A stretch of DNA of 64,000 nucleotides from PALSA-607 sp963825425 (GCA_963825425.1 CAWGTF010000012.1:124001-188000), one strand, 5' to 3'. Shown: positions 36,201-46,322, counted from the stretch's first letter. Notes: generated by a model from the sequence alone, not told the origin. A program made the numbers and translations.

Positions 36201-37325
36201 GTGGCGCGCGACTACTACGCGATCCTCGGCGTGCGCAAAGACGCACCGCCTGAGGACATCAAGCGCGCGTACCGCCGGTTGGTCAGACAGCTGCACCCTG
36301 ACGTCAACCCCGACACGGAGACGCAGGAGCACTTCAAAGAGATCACCGCGGCTTACGAGGTGTTGTCTGACCCGAGCAAGAGACAGCTGTACGACCTGGG
36401 CGGGGATCCGCTGTCGGCGTCCGGCAACAACCCTTTCAACGCAGGGTTCGGGGGCCTCGGCGACATCATGGACGCGTTCTTCGGCGGCGGTGGCAGCCGC
36501 GGACCGCGAACCCGTACCCGCAAGGGCAACGACGCGCTGATCCATGTCGAGATCGACTTGGTCGAAGCGGTGTTCGGAGCCACTCGCGAACTCAACATCG
36601 AGACGGCGATCGTCTGCGCGACTTGCGATGGCGCGGGCACCGCATCGGGCACCCACCCCGACACGTGTCAGGTGTGCAAGGGCCGCGGCGAGGTCAGCCA
36701 GGTGACCCGGTCGTTTCTCGGTCAGGTGATGACGTCGCGACCATGCCCCCAGTGCGGCGGGGTCGGTACCGTGATCCGGCACCCATGTCCGGAGTGCTCG
36801 GGTGACGGTCGTGTGCGGGCCCGTCGCACGGTCGAGGTCGGGATTCCAGCGGGCGTCGAACACGGCATGCGGTTGCGGCTCACCGGCGAGGGCGAAGTCG
36901 GTCCCGGCGGCGGTCCGCCCGGCGACCTCTACGTCGAGATCGAGGAGCGCAAGCATCCGACTTTCGAGCGGCACGGAGTCGACCTGCACGCAGCGGTGCC
37001 GGTGCCGATGACCGCCGCCGCGCTAGGCACGTCGCTCAAGGTCGAGACCCTCGACGGCCCGGTCGACATCGAGGTGAAGCCTGGCACTCAGTCCGGAACC
37101 GTCATCCCGTTGCGCGGCCGCGGGGTACCTCGCCTGCGCTCGAATAGTCGTGGTGACCTGCACGTGCATCTCGAGGTCGCGACCCCGACGAAGCTCGACG
37201 CCGAACAGGAAGAGCTGTTGCGCAAGCTGGCGAGCCTGCGCGGCGAAGAGACGCCCGACGGCGCCTTCAAGGCCACGACGCCGGGGATTTTCGGCCGCAT
37301 CCGCGACGCGTTCAACGGTCGCTGA
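36201..37325 (+). CDS. dnaJ: Chaperone DnaJ
   Basis: GTG 36201. J-domain with the HPD tripeptide (QLHPDVNPD) at residues 32-34, a Gly/Phe-rich stretch (FNAGFGGLGDIMDAFFGGGG), four zinc repeats CATCDGAG, CQVCKGRG, CPQCGGVG and CPECSGDG, then the substrate-binding C-terminal domains. It stimulates DnaK ATPase. Placement behind hrcA is that of the actinobacterial dnaJ2, so heat-shock control through CIRCE is expected. 374 residues, intact. Confidence 0.96.
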   Translation: MARDYYAILGVRKDAPPEDIKRAYRRLVRQLHPDVNPDTETQEHFKEITAAYEVLSDPSKRQLYDLGGDPLSASGNNPFNAGFGGLGDIMDAFFGGGGSRGPRTRTRKGNDALIHVEIDLVEAVFGATRELNIETAIVCATCDGAGTASGTHPDTCQVCKGRGEVSQVTRSFLGQVMTSRPCPQCGGVGTVIRHPCPECSGDGRVRARRTVEVGIPAGVEHGMRLRLTGEGEVGPGGGPPGDLYVEIEERKHPTFERHGVDLHAAVPVPMTAAALGTSLKVETLDGPVDIEVKPGTQSGTVIPLRGRGVPRLRSNSRGDLHVHLEVATPTKLDAEQEELLRKLASLRGEETPDGAFKATTPGIFGRIRDAFNGR

Positions 37326-37331
37326 GCCGTC

Positions 37332-38091
37332 TTGACCGCACCGCTCTTCTTCGCGGACGCCGACCGGCTCGCGCGCAGCAGAAGTCGGCGACGTCGTCGA
37401 GCTCGGCGGCGCCGAAGGCCGGCACGCGGCGACGGTTCGGCGGCTGGTTGCCGGCGAGCGACTCGATCTGTCGGACGGCGCGGGGTTGCTGTGCGTTGCC
37501 GAGGTGACCGGCATCCAGGGTCAGGTGTTGCATGCTCGGGTGCTCGAACGCGCACTGGTGCCACGACCTGCACCACGGATCACGGTGGTGCAGGCCTTGG
37601 CCAAAGGCGACCGCGACGAGCGCGCCGTCGAGACCATGACCGAGGTCGGCGTCGACGTCATCGTGCCGTGGCAGGCAGCCCGGTCGATCGTGCGCTGGGA
37701 TTCGCCGCGCGCGCAGAAGGCGGTCACCCGCTGGCGCACGACGGCGCGTGAAGCAGCCAAGCAGGCGCGCCGACCCTGGCTGGTCGACGTCCCGTTGCTC
37801 GAATCGACATCCGCGGTGGTGGCTCGGCTCAGTGCCGCAGTTGCGGCCGGGGGAGTTGCCGTAGTCCTGCACGAGGCCGCCGCGGCGCCACTGCGCGGGC
37901 AGGTCTTTCCGCCCGAGGGCGAGGTTGTACTGGTCGTCGGTCCCGAGGGTGGCATCGCGGACGACGAGTTAGCCGCGTTCGAGGCCGTCGGCGCCGTCGT
38001 CCGCCGCCTTGGTCCGACCGTGTTGCGCACCTCGACGGCAGGCACCGTCGCCGCCGCCATCGTGATGGCGAACTCCGGCCGCTGGGGCTAG
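37332..38091 (+). CDS. rsmE: 16S rRNA (uracil-N3)-methyltransferase (one apparent frameshift)
   Basis: Starts at TTG 37332 (MTAPLFFADADRLA), the only usable start near the dnaJ stop six bases upstream. After a +1 change near 37378 the frame reads EVGDVVELGGAEGRHAATV, ALAKGDRDERAVETMTEVGV, and the SPOUT knot motifs LVVGPEGGIADDELAAFE and LGPTVLRTSTAGTVAAAIV. RsmE methylates U1498 of 16S rRNA using SAM. The order dnaJ-rsmE is standard. Confidence 0.92.
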
Positions 38092-38112
38092 CGCGAGGGC
38101 GACCCAGCCGGG

Positions 38113-39267
38113 TCAGCTGACGGTGATGGCCTTGTCGTCGAGGAAGGTTGTCGAGCCGTCCTTCGCCGACACCTCGTACGCCCGGATCGTGTAGGGGCCG
38201 GGAGTGAGACCGTCGACGGTCACACTCCAGGTGCCGCGCTCGGGTGCGCCCGCGCTGGCTGTGACGGAGCCCTGCTTCATGAGGCCGCCGTTGCGCAGGA
38301 TCTGCCAGTGGACGGTGCCTTCGAACACGGTCGCCTCGCCGGCAATCTGGACCGACGACGCAACGGTCGCGTTCTCGGCGGGCGCCGTGATCCACACGTG
38401 GCCCCACACCTGCCACGCCGGCAGTGCGGTAATCAGCGCGGGCCCGGCAGGGGAAGAGGCGGCCGGGCTCGCGGGTGGGCTCGCGGCTGCGGTTGTGGTC
38501 ACCGGGGTGCCCCACAGCGAGGTCACTGGCACGCCCGCGATCTGCAGCTGAAGGCTGTCGATCTTCGGTGCGGCGGCGATGATCGTGTAGAGCAGTTGCT
38601 GCGCACTGATGGCGGCTTCCTTCGCCGGACCGCTGCTCGCCTCACCCGACAGGTTCACAACGGCGGTCGTGCCGCCGACGATGTTGGCCGACAGCAACGT
38701 AGTGCCGGCCGGCCAGTAGCTGGTGTAGTCGGGATCTTGCGGCGGCGTCGCGAGCATGGCGCTGACCGCGTCCTTGACGAACGTGTGCTGCGGCGACGCC
38801 GGCCAGATCACCCGCTCGCGGAACAGCAGCTGCTGTGGGTCCTTGCGCTTGTCGACGTAGTAGATCCACACGGGGTAGCTGCTGGGCGCCGACGAGGCTG
38901 GGGCGGACGAAGCGGCAGGAGTGGCGGGCGGCACGACGGCTGCCGTCGGCGAGGGGGACGTCGATGATGCGGCGGCCGTAGCAGCTGCGGGGTGGTTGGT
39001 CGACCCTGGCTTGTGCTGCACCGCGATCACCCCGATGATCGCGACCGCCGCCGTGGCGAGGCCGGCGCCACCGATCTGAAACGCGCGCACCCAGTTGCGC
39101 CGGGTCGGCCGCTGCGCGCGGATCTTCTCGCGGATCATCGCGAGGCCATCGGCGGACGGCGTGATGGCTCGGGCCTCGCGCGCCAGCACCTCGCGCAATC
39201 GGCGGGCAGTTTGGTCGTCGGCGGATGCATCGTCCGCGGGGTCGAACGGACCCGGGCGGTCGCTCAT
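38113..39267 (-). CDS. Membrane-anchored GerMN/Gmad2 protein paired with an ECF sigma factor
   Basis: 384 residues; its ATG (39267) overlaps the sigma TGA by four bases. A cytosolic N-terminus (RRLREVLAREARAITPSADG) leads to one membrane helix (GGAGLATAAVAIIGVIAV), an Ala/Ser/Pro linker, a GerMN domain (VWIYYVDKRKDPQQLLFRE, then TTLLSANIVGGTTAVVNLSG) and a C-terminal Gmad2 Ig-like domain (GHVWITAPAENATVASSVQI, then GTWSVTVDGLTPGPYTIRAY). GerMN-Gmad2 proteins are extracytoplasmic and probably bind wall components. The N-terminus may contact the sigma factor. Confidence 0.82.
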   Translation of the reverse strand: MSDRPGPFDPADDASADDQTARRLREVLAREARAITPSADGLAMIREKIRAQRPTRRNWVRAFQIGGAGLATAAVAIIGVIAVQHKPGSTNHPAAATAAASSTSPSPTAAVVPPATPAASSAPASSAPSSYPVWIYYVDKRKDPQQLLFRERVIWPASPQHTFVKDAVSAMLATPPQDPDYTSYWPAGTTLLSANIVGGTTAVVNLSGEASSGPAKEAAISAQQLLYTIIAAAPKIDSLQLQIAGVPVTSLWGTPVTTTAAASPPASPAASSPAGPALITALPAWQVWGHVWITAPAENATVASSVQIAGEATVFEGTVHWQILRNGGLMKQGSVTASAGAPERGTWSVTVDGLTPGPYTIRAYEVSAKDGSTTFLDDKAITVS

Positions 39268-39815
39268 GGCGTCGTCTCCAACAAGGTGCGAAGGGCGGCC
39301 AAGCCACGCGATGCGTGGCTCTTGACGGCGCCCTGACTGATGCCGAGCGTGTCGGCGATTTGGGCCTCCGAGAGATCGGAGTAGTACCGCAGCAGGAGGG
39401 TTTCCCGCTGCCGGCGGGGCAACGCGTGGATCGCCCGCATGATCTGGTCACGTTCGGTTGCCGCTACCGCAAAGTGCTCTGCACTCGGGACGTCGGGTGG
39501 TGGCGCCGGCGGATATTTCGCCACGACGGCGCGGTGCCGCAACGCCGACCGGGACCGGTTGACGATCGCCTGCCGCAGGTAAGCCAGCGCCTTCTCGGGG
39601 TCGCGCAGGCGGCTCCAGCTGCCGTGCATCGCGACGAAGGCATCCTGGACGAGCTCCTCCGCGGTGCCCGTATCGCCGACCAGCATCGCGGAGAGGCGCA
39701 CCAGCCCCGCGTAGTGGGCGCGATACAGCTCGACGACTGCCTCGTCTGCGGTGGCCGTCTCGAATTGGCCCAGCAAGGTTCGGCTCCCCGGGCGGCTCAA
39801 GAGTGCGGCGGTCAT
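39264..39815 (-). CDS. ECF RNA polymerase sigma factor, SigE family (second copy)
   Basis: 183 residues from ATG 39813-39815 (longer upstream extension in frame is antisense to phoH and unlikely). Region 2: ELYRAHYAGLVRLSAMLVGD and AEELVQDAFVAMHGSWSRL; region 4: RRQRETLLLRYYSDLSEAQI and ADTLGISQGAVKSHASRGLA. It is coupled by ATGA overlap to the GerMN protein gene, the same layout as the sigma/membrane pair at 33-35 kb. Confidence 0.88.
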   Translation of the reverse strand: MTAALLSRPGSRTLLGQFETATADEAVVELYRAHYAGLVRLSAMLVGDTGTAEELVQDAFVAMHGSWSRLRDPEKALAYLRQAIVNRSRSALRHRAVVAKYPPAPPPDVPSAEHFAVAATERDQIMRAIHALPRRQRETLLLRYYSDLSEAQIADTLGISQGAVKSHASRGLAALRTLLETTP

Positions 39816-39954
39816 ACGGATACGACGCGCATCCGGATGGGTCGGTTTACCGAAGAGGTTTACCGCATGGCGGGCCTCCGGCGCGCGGGTACCATGGGAG
39901 GGCCACGTCACCGAGGACCGAAAGCAGGCGCGAGCAGGCCCCACCGGCCAATCC

Positions 39955-41043
<1,089 letters not shown>

Positions 41044-41547
41044 GTGAGCGTCGAGGTCGCCAACGAATCCGGGGTGGCTGTCGATGAACTGCGCCTCGTC
41101 GCGGTCGCTCGCCACGTCCTCGATGCGATGCGCATCCACCCGCTCGCGGAGCTGTCGATCCTGCTTGTCGACGAGGGCGAGATGACCGTGCTTCACGAGC
41201 GCTGGATGGACGAGCCAGGCCCGACCGACGTCCTGTCCTTCCCGATGGACGAGCTCCGTCCCGGTCGCGACGACCGTGACATCGATGAGTCGGACGACGC
41301 GGGCATGCTCGGCGATGTCGTGCTGTGCCCGGCGGTCGCTGCACAGCAGGGCAAGGTTGCCGGGCACTCCGTGCAGGACGAGCTCGAGCTCTTGTGCACG
41401 CACGGGATCTTGCATCTGCTCGGTTTCGATCACGCCGAACCTGATGACGAGAAAGAGATGTTCGGCCTCCAGCGTGATTTGCTGACGGCCTGGCAAACGG
41501 CCAGGACTGCTCAAGCCGCGACGCCCACCGAAAGCACCGGCAGATGA
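41044..41547 (+). CDS. ybeY: Endoribonuclease YbeY
   Basis: GTG 41044 directly abuts the phoH stop. The zinc site HGILHLLGFDH (three histidines) lies near residue 120, preceded by DEPGPTDVLSFPMDE and GMLGDVVLCPAVAAQQ. YbeY processes the 3' end of 16S rRNA and takes part in ribosome quality control. The stop overlaps the ATG of the CNNM gene by four bases. 167 residues, intact. Confidence 0.96.
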   Translation: MSVEVANESGVAVDELRLVAVARHVLDAMRIHPLAELSILLVDEGEMTVLHERWMDEPGPTDVLSFPMDELRPGRDDRDIDESDDAGMLGDVVLCPAVAAQQGKVAGHSVQDELELLCTHGILHLLGFDHAEPDDEKEMFGLQRDLLTAWQTARTAQAATPTESTGR

Positions 41548-43382
41548 ACCCGGGCGACGTCCTGCTGCCGGTCAGCGTGGTTGTCTTGATCCTCGTCGCC
41601 GGCCTCTGCGCGGCTGCGGATGCCGCGTTGTCGCGAGTCTCGCGGGTGCACGTCGACGACTACCTGCGCGACCACCGCCGCGGTGCGGTCGCCTTGCGCC
41701 GAGTGATCGCGGAGCCGCCGCGCTACCTCAACGTCGTGCTGCTGCTGCGGGTCACGGCCGAAATGACTGCCGCTGTCATGGTCGCAGTCTGGGCGATCGG
41801 TCGGTTCGGCAAGAGCTGGGACACCGTGCTCGTCACCGCGGCGTGCATGGTCGTCGTCAGTTATGTGGTCGTCGGGGTCGCACCCCGAACCCTGGGCCGC
41901 CAGCATGCCGACGGGGTGGCGCTGTTCGCCGCGCCGTGGGTCGTGCGCCTGGCTGGGGTCCTCGGTCCGTTGCCGAAGTTCCTCATCGCCGTGGGCAACA
42001 TCCTGACCCCCGGCCACGGTTTTCGCGACGGCCCGTTCACCAGCGAGGCAGAACTGCGCGACATGGTCGACCTCGCCGAGGCGAGCAAGGTCATCGAGAG
42101 CGACGAGCGCCAGATGATCCACTCGGTGTTCGAACTCGGCAACACGATCGTGCGCGAGGTGATGGTGCCGCGCACCGACATCGTGTTCATCGAGCAGACC
42201 AAGACGCTGCGCCAGGCGATGTCACTTGCACTGCGCAGCGGATTCTCCCGGCTGCCGGTGGTCGGTGAGAACGAGGATGACGTGGTCGGCACGGTCTATT
42301 TGCGCGACATCACCCGACGCGTATTTGAGTACCGTGAGTCGGAGTCGACCGAACGCGTCGAGTCGCTCATGCGGCCAGCGACCTTCGTGCCCGACAGCAA
42401 GCCAGCCGACGTGCTGCTGCGTGAAATGCAGGCCGAGCGCATCCACCTCGTCATCGTCGTCGACGAGTACGGCGGTACGGCGGGGCTCGCCACGATCGAG
42501 GACATCCTCGAGGAGATCGTCGGCGAGATCACCGACGAACACGATCGCGAGGAGCCGCGGATCGAGCGGCTCGCCGACGGGGGCATTCGAGTCACCGCTC
42601 GGCTGCCGGTCGACGAACTCGCCGAGTTGTTCGACGTCGAGATCGAGGACGATGACGCGGTCGAGACGGTCGGCGGGTTGCTTGCCCAGGCGCTGGGCCG
42701 GGTGCCGATTCCTGGCGCAACCGCGACAGTGGCCGGTCTCGAGCTCGTCGCGGAGGGCGCGCGCGGTCGCCGAAACACGATTGCCAGTGTCGTCGTCCGC
42801 TTGACGGACGAAGCACGTGCGAAGTCGCGACGCCTCCGCGAGGCGATTGAGGGCACTCCCGATGCCGGGGCGGCGGCAAGCGTTGCCCGAGACCGAGGCG
42901 GTGCCGATGGCCAGCAGCGCTGCCGCGGAGGCGGCTGGCGTGTCGACCGTCACCGTCGTCCAACGGGTCGGGGCGTGCCGACGCTGCGGCGACGGCGTCC
43001 GACGGATCACGGCGAGCCGATGTCTGACCCGATCGAACTCAAGCCCGACGACGCGAAGCTGGTCACTCTCGCGAGGTCGGCGCGGGCTCGCAACAACACG
43101 GCCGAAGGTGCAGCGGTTCGCGACGACACCGGCCGCACTTACGTCGCGACGAGCGTCGAGCTACCGTCGCTCGCCTTGTCGGCGCTGCAGGCGGCAGTGG
43201 TCATCGCGGTGGCGAGCGGCGCCGATGCGCTCGAAGCGGCCGCGGTCGTCGGTTCCGCCGCGACGGCTCGCACCGAGGACCTTGCCGCGGTCGCCGACCT
43301 GTCCCCGCAGGCCCCGATCCTGCTGGCGGCGCTCGATGGCGCAGTCCATCGCGTCATCGGCTCGTACTCCGATCGCGGGTGA
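41544..43382 (+). CDS. CNNM/CorC-HlyC transporter-like protein, in frame with a downstream cytidine deaminase-like domain
   Basis: 612 codons without a stop. Residues about 1-135 form the DUF21/CNNM membrane domain, 190-325 a CBS pair (VREVMVPRTDIVFIEQTKT; VVDEYGGTAGLATIEDILE) and 340-425 the CorC_HlyC domain (PVDELAELFDVEIEDDDAVE). Such proteins normally end at about 430-440 residues; here a Gly/Arg-rich stretch of about 55 residues leads without a stop into a second domain. These proteins are linked to magnesium/cobalt homeostasis. The ybeY-CNNM-(cdd-like)-era order is conserved. A lost stop through a one-base error is as likely as a true fusion. Confidence 0.85.
   Translation: MNPGDVLLPVSVVVLILVAGLCAAADAALSRVSRVHVDDYLRDHRRGAVALRRVIAEPPRYLNVVLLLRVTAEMTAAVMVAVWAIGRFGKSWDTVLVTAACMVVVSYVVVGVAPRTLGRQHADGVALFAAPWVVRLAGVLGPLPKFLIAVGNILTPGHGFRDGPFTSEAELRDMVDLAEASKVIESDERQMIHSVFELGNTIVREVMVPRTDIVFIEQTKTLRQAMSLALRSGFSRLPVVGENEDDVVGTVYLRDITRRVFEYRESESTERVESLMRPATFVPDSKPADVLLREMQAERIHLVIVVDEYGGTAGLATIEDILEEIVGEITDEHDREEPRIERLADGGIRVTARLPVDELAELFDVEIEDDDAVETVGGLLAQALGRVPIPGATATVAGLELVAEGARGRRNTIASVVVRLTDEARAKSRRLREAIEGTPDAGAAASVARDRGGADGQQRCRGGGWRVDRHRRPTGRGVPTLRRRRPTDHGEPMSDPIELKPDDAKLVTLARSARARNNTAEGAAVRDDTGRTYVATSVELPSLALSALQAAVVIAVASGADALEAAAVVGSAATARTEDLAAVADLSPQAPILLAALDGAVHRVIGSYSDRG
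43021..43382 (+). CDS. Cytidine deaminase-like protein without zinc site (separate gene or fused domain)
   Basis: From the ATG at 43021 the last 120 codons of the preceding frame match the small deaminase-like protein that usually sits between the CNNM gene and era in Actinobacteria (Rv2365c position): DDAKLVTLARSARARNNTAE, then RTYVATSVELPSLALSALQA and LEAAAVVGS. The catalytic H-A-E and P-C-x-x-C motifs of true cytidine deaminases are absent, so it is probably non-catalytic. Confidence 0.6.
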
Positions 43383-43947
43383 CGGCGCTGCGCGCCGCCA
43401 CGACCAGTCCTGCAGACCAGCCCGGCGCGCGGCCGTGCAGCGGCACGACGATATTGCTGGTGTCGTGACCACTGCACGCAAGCAGCCACGACGTGAGCGA
43501 GTTGGAGTTCCACATCTCACCCGCACGTAGGTCGTCGCGCCCCCACGTCGCGTTCGGGAATTCCTTTACCAGCGCAAGAACCTGCGCGGCTTGCTCGCGG
43601 TTTGTGCTGACCCGTTGCGGGCTGTCAACTGCCTCAGCAATGTCGGGAATGGCGCCGTCACGCCAGCAGCGAACCTCGTAGCGGAAGAATCGTGAGCGGC
43701 CTAGCCACCGGTGTCCCACTGGTCCCTCACAGACCAAACCGCGATTCGGTTCGGTGGCTCCCCAAACCGGCGCCATTTCAATCACGAAACGTTGACCGTC
43801 GAGACGCACTTCAAGCGCGGAGTGGTACAGGTCTTGGCGTTCGCGGTGCTGACGGTAGGCAACGAGACCGTCGAACGCACGGCCGCTCCATCGCACAATC
43901 GCTGGCGTCTCGCCCGCTCCCAACGGGAGCCAGTACAGGTCGACCAC
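43354..43947 (-). CDS. Conserved hypothetical protein
   Basis: GTG 43947 gives MVDLYWLPLGAGE, where sequence conservation appears to begin; the frame is open to 44091. Notable segments are RWSGRAFDGLVAY, DLYHSALEVRLDGQRFVIEM, GPVGHRWLGRSRFFRYEVRC, WRDGAIPDIAEAV, GEMWNSNSLTSWLL and HGRAPGWSAGLVVAA. I recall this pattern as an uncharacterised actinobacterial family; the HSALEV and MWNSNS blocks look like conserved active-site surroundings, but no cysteine nucleophile is present. It overlaps the end of the deaminase-like frame by about 29 bases, tail-to-tail, and lies divergent to the GNAT-AAA gene. Confidence 0.6.
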   Translation of the reverse strand: MVDLYWLPLGAGETPAIVRWSGRAFDGLVAYRQHRERQDLYHSALEVRLDGQRFVIEMAPVWGATEPNRGLVCEGPVGHRWLGRSRFFRYEVRCWRDGAIPDIAEAVDSPQRVSTNREQAAQVLALVKEFPNATWGRDDLRAGEMWNSNSLTSWLLACSGHDTSNIVVPLHGRAPGWSAGLVVAARSAVTRDRSTSR

Positions 43948-44089
43948 CGAGGAGCTGCCGAGAACTCGACGCGTTGTCACGAGTCGAGGAGACAGCCAAC
44001 GCGCTCTCGGGAGTAGGCCCGAAGGTCCCAAAGGCCCGGGCGCCCAGTAACTCGCTTGGTTGCGCATCGCCCAGCGAGCACAATGCGCC

Positions 44090-45370
44090 ATGACGCTTTG
44101 GCGAGTTCGCGAGTTTCAGCAGGATGACCTCGACGCGGTCGTCCGCATCTGGGATGACCCCAAGACCGGTGGGCTCGAGCCCGTGTTCGGGCTCTCCGAG
44201 TTGCTGACCGCTGTGCGCGCCGGCCAGCCGACCGTCGTCGCGACCGTTGGCGACGAGGTCGTCGGAACCGCAGTGGCCGCGCTGCATGGCGACCAGGCGT
44301 GGATCTTGCGGGTGGGTTTGGCCACCGCGTGGCGCCAGCGGGGCATCGGCAGTGCCCTGCTTGCCGACCTCGAGCGCCGGCTGTTTGCCGCCGGGGCGCA
44401 CTGGATCAGGTGCGCATTGCCCGAGGCGTCACACGTCGGGGACGCGGCCCTCGAGCATCGCGGCTTCGCCGTCCGCCCTGATGTTGTGCTGTACGAGAAG
44501 CACGGCGGCACGTCCGGTGCCGACCGTGGCATTCTCGACCAGCTGGGCGCTCGGCTAATCCCGGCCGGCCGGTGGGACGAGGTCGGCGGCATGGCGCGGG
44601 AAAAGGGACTGATCGAACGGCAGGTGATCATGCCCCTCGCCCGTCCCGAGTTGGCGGTGTTGTCGGGACTCGTGCCGCCACGCGCAATCGTCCTGTTCGG
44701 ACCGCCTGGCACCGGAAAAACGACCTTCGCGAAAGGAGTTGCGGCCCGGTTGGGGTGGCCGTTCGTCGAGCTGTTCCCGTCGCGACTTACCACCACCACC
44801 GCTGCGCCCGCGGCGGCACTGAGAGAGACGTTCGCGTTAGTCGACGAGCTCGCCCAGTTGGTGCTGTTCATCGACGAGGTCGAAGAGATCGCCGGCAAGC
44901 GCGACGCCGATGCGGTGTCGCCTTCCCAGGGTCTGACCAACGAGCTCCTCAAACTCATTCCGGCGTTCAGGGAGCGTGACAATCGGCTTCTCGTTTGCGC
45001 GACGAACTCGGTACGCGCGCTCGATGCCGCGCTGCTGCGACATGGCCGGTTTGACTATGTGATTCCGGTGGGACCACCGGACGCCGAGGCCCGACGCGCC
45101 ATTTGGGAGCGCTACTTGGGCTCGATTCCGCACGGTGAGATTGACATGGATGCGCTCGTGGAGCAGTCGGAGATCTTCACGCCGGCGGACATAGAGTTCG
45201 CGGCGCGCCGCACCGCCCAGGCTGTCTTCGAGCGGGCTGTTCTCGAGCACCACGAGCCGAGAGCCGATACCGATGACCTGCTGCGCGCAGTCGCCGACAC
45301 ACGCCCCACGCTGACCCGCCAGATGGTGGACGACTTCGAGCAGGACATCGTCGACTACGCCCGGCTCTGA
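44090..45370 (+). CDS. GNAT acetyltransferase-AAA+ ATPase fusion protein
   Basis: 426 residues from ATG 44090. Residues 1-145 are a GNAT domain (VREFQQDDLDAVVRIWDD; acetyl-CoA loop ATAWRQRGIGSALL; ALEHRGFAV). Residues about 160-426 are a single AAA+ ATPase of the FtsH/Cdc48 class: GRWDEVGGMAREKGLIERQV, Walker A GPPGTGKTTF, Walker B LVLFIDEVEEI, sensor 1 LLVCATNSVRALD, and LLRHGRFDYVIPVGPPD. A CACAAT -10-like box at 44079-44084 lies five bases before the ATG. The architecture suggests an acetylation-linked remodelling ATPase; the target is unknown. The frame is intact, so the fusion is genuine. Confidence 0.85.
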   Translation: MTLWRVREFQQDDLDAVVRIWDDPKTGGLEPVFGLSELLTAVRAGQPTVVATVGDEVVGTAVAALHGDQAWILRVGLATAWRQRGIGSALLADLERRLFAAGAHWIRCALPEASHVGDAALEHRGFAVRPDVVLYEKHGGTSGADRGILDQLGARLIPAGRWDEVGGMAREKGLIERQVIMPLARPELAVLSGLVPPRAIVLFGPPGTGKTTFAKGVAARLGWPFVELFPSRLTTTTAAPAAALRETFALVDELAQLVLFIDEVEEIAGKRDADAVSPSQGLTNELLKLIPAFRERDNRLLVCATNSVRALDAALLRHGRFDYVIPVGPPDAEARRAIWERYLGSIPHGEIDMDALVEQSEIFTPADIEFAARRTAQAVFERAVLEHHEPRADTDDLLRAVADTRPTLTRQMVDDFEQDIVDYARL

Positions 45371-45428
45371 CCGGGCCGATCGAGAGGACGATCGTGGTCG
45401 GCAAGCGCCGATAGGCAAGACTGCAGGG

Positions 45429-46322
45429 GTGGCCCCTGCTCATCGTTCCGGATTCGCGTGCGTCGTTGGACGCCCAAACGCTGGCAAGTCGACGCTGCTC
45501 AATGCGCTCGTTGGCCAGAAGGTGGCCATCACGAGCGACCGGCCGCAGACCACCCGGCACGCCGTTCGTGGCATCGTGCACCGGCCCGATGCGCAGCTGA
45601 TCGTCGTCGACACCCCTGGCTTGCACAAGCCGCGCACGCTACTCGGGGAACGCTTGAACGACGTCGTGCGCACGACGCTGGCCGAGGTCGACGTCATCGT
45701 GTTCTGCGTGCCCGCCGACGAGAAGGTCGGGCCCGGCGACAAGTTCATCGCGGCGGAGTTGAACCGGATCGAAAAGACGCCGGTCATCGCCGTGGTGACC
45801 AAGACCGATGCCGCCGAGCGCAGTGTGGTCGCCGCCCAGCTGCTGGCGTTGTCGCGGCTCGGTGAATGGGCCGAGATCGTTCCGGTCTCTGCAGTTGCCG
45901 GCGAGCAGGTCGACCTGCTCGCCGACCTGTTGATCGCTCGGCTACCCGAGGGTCCGCCGCTCTATCTCGACGGCGAACTGACCGACGAGCCCGAGATGGT
46001 GATGATCGCCGAGCTGATTCGCGAAGCCGCACTTGACGGCGTCCGCGAAGAACTGCCGCACAGCCTGGCTGTTGTCGTCGAGGAGATGAAACCGCGCGAG
46101 GGTAAAGACCTGATCGATGTGTTCGCCGTCATGTACGTCGAACGGCCGAGTCAGAAAGCGATCGTCATCGGCAGCGGCGGGTCGCGCTTGCGCGAGGTCG
46201 GCACCCGGGCCCGCATGCAAGCCGAGGCGCTGCTCGGCAGCCGCGTCTACCTCGACCTGCGGGTGAAGGTCGCCAAGGACTGGCAGCGCGATCCGGCCCA
46301 GTTGCGCAAGCTCGGCTTCTGA
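45429..46322 (+). CDS. era: GTPase Era
   Basis: GTG 45429. G1 GRPNAGKSTLLN, G3 DTPGLHKPR, G4 TKTD, and a C-terminal KH domain (RPSQKAIVIGSGGSRLREVG, then RVYLDLRVKVAKDWQRDP). Era binds the 3' end of 16S rRNA during 30S maturation, in line with the ybeY neighbourhood. 297 residues, intact. Confidence 0.96.
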   Translation: MAPAHRSGFACVVGRPNAGKSTLLNALVGQKVAITSDRPQTTRHAVRGIVHRPDAQLIVVDTPGLHKPRTLLGERLNDVVRTTLAEVDVIVFCVPADEKVGPGDKFIAAELNRIEKTPVIAVVTKTDAAERSVVAAQLLALSRLGEWAEIVPVSAVAGEQVDLLADLLIARLPEGPPLYLDGELTDEPEMVMIAELIREAALDGVREELPHSLAVVVEEMKPREGKDLIDVFAVMYVERPSQKAIVIGSGGSRLREVGTRARMQAEALLGSRVYLDLRVKVAKDWQRDPAQLRKLGF

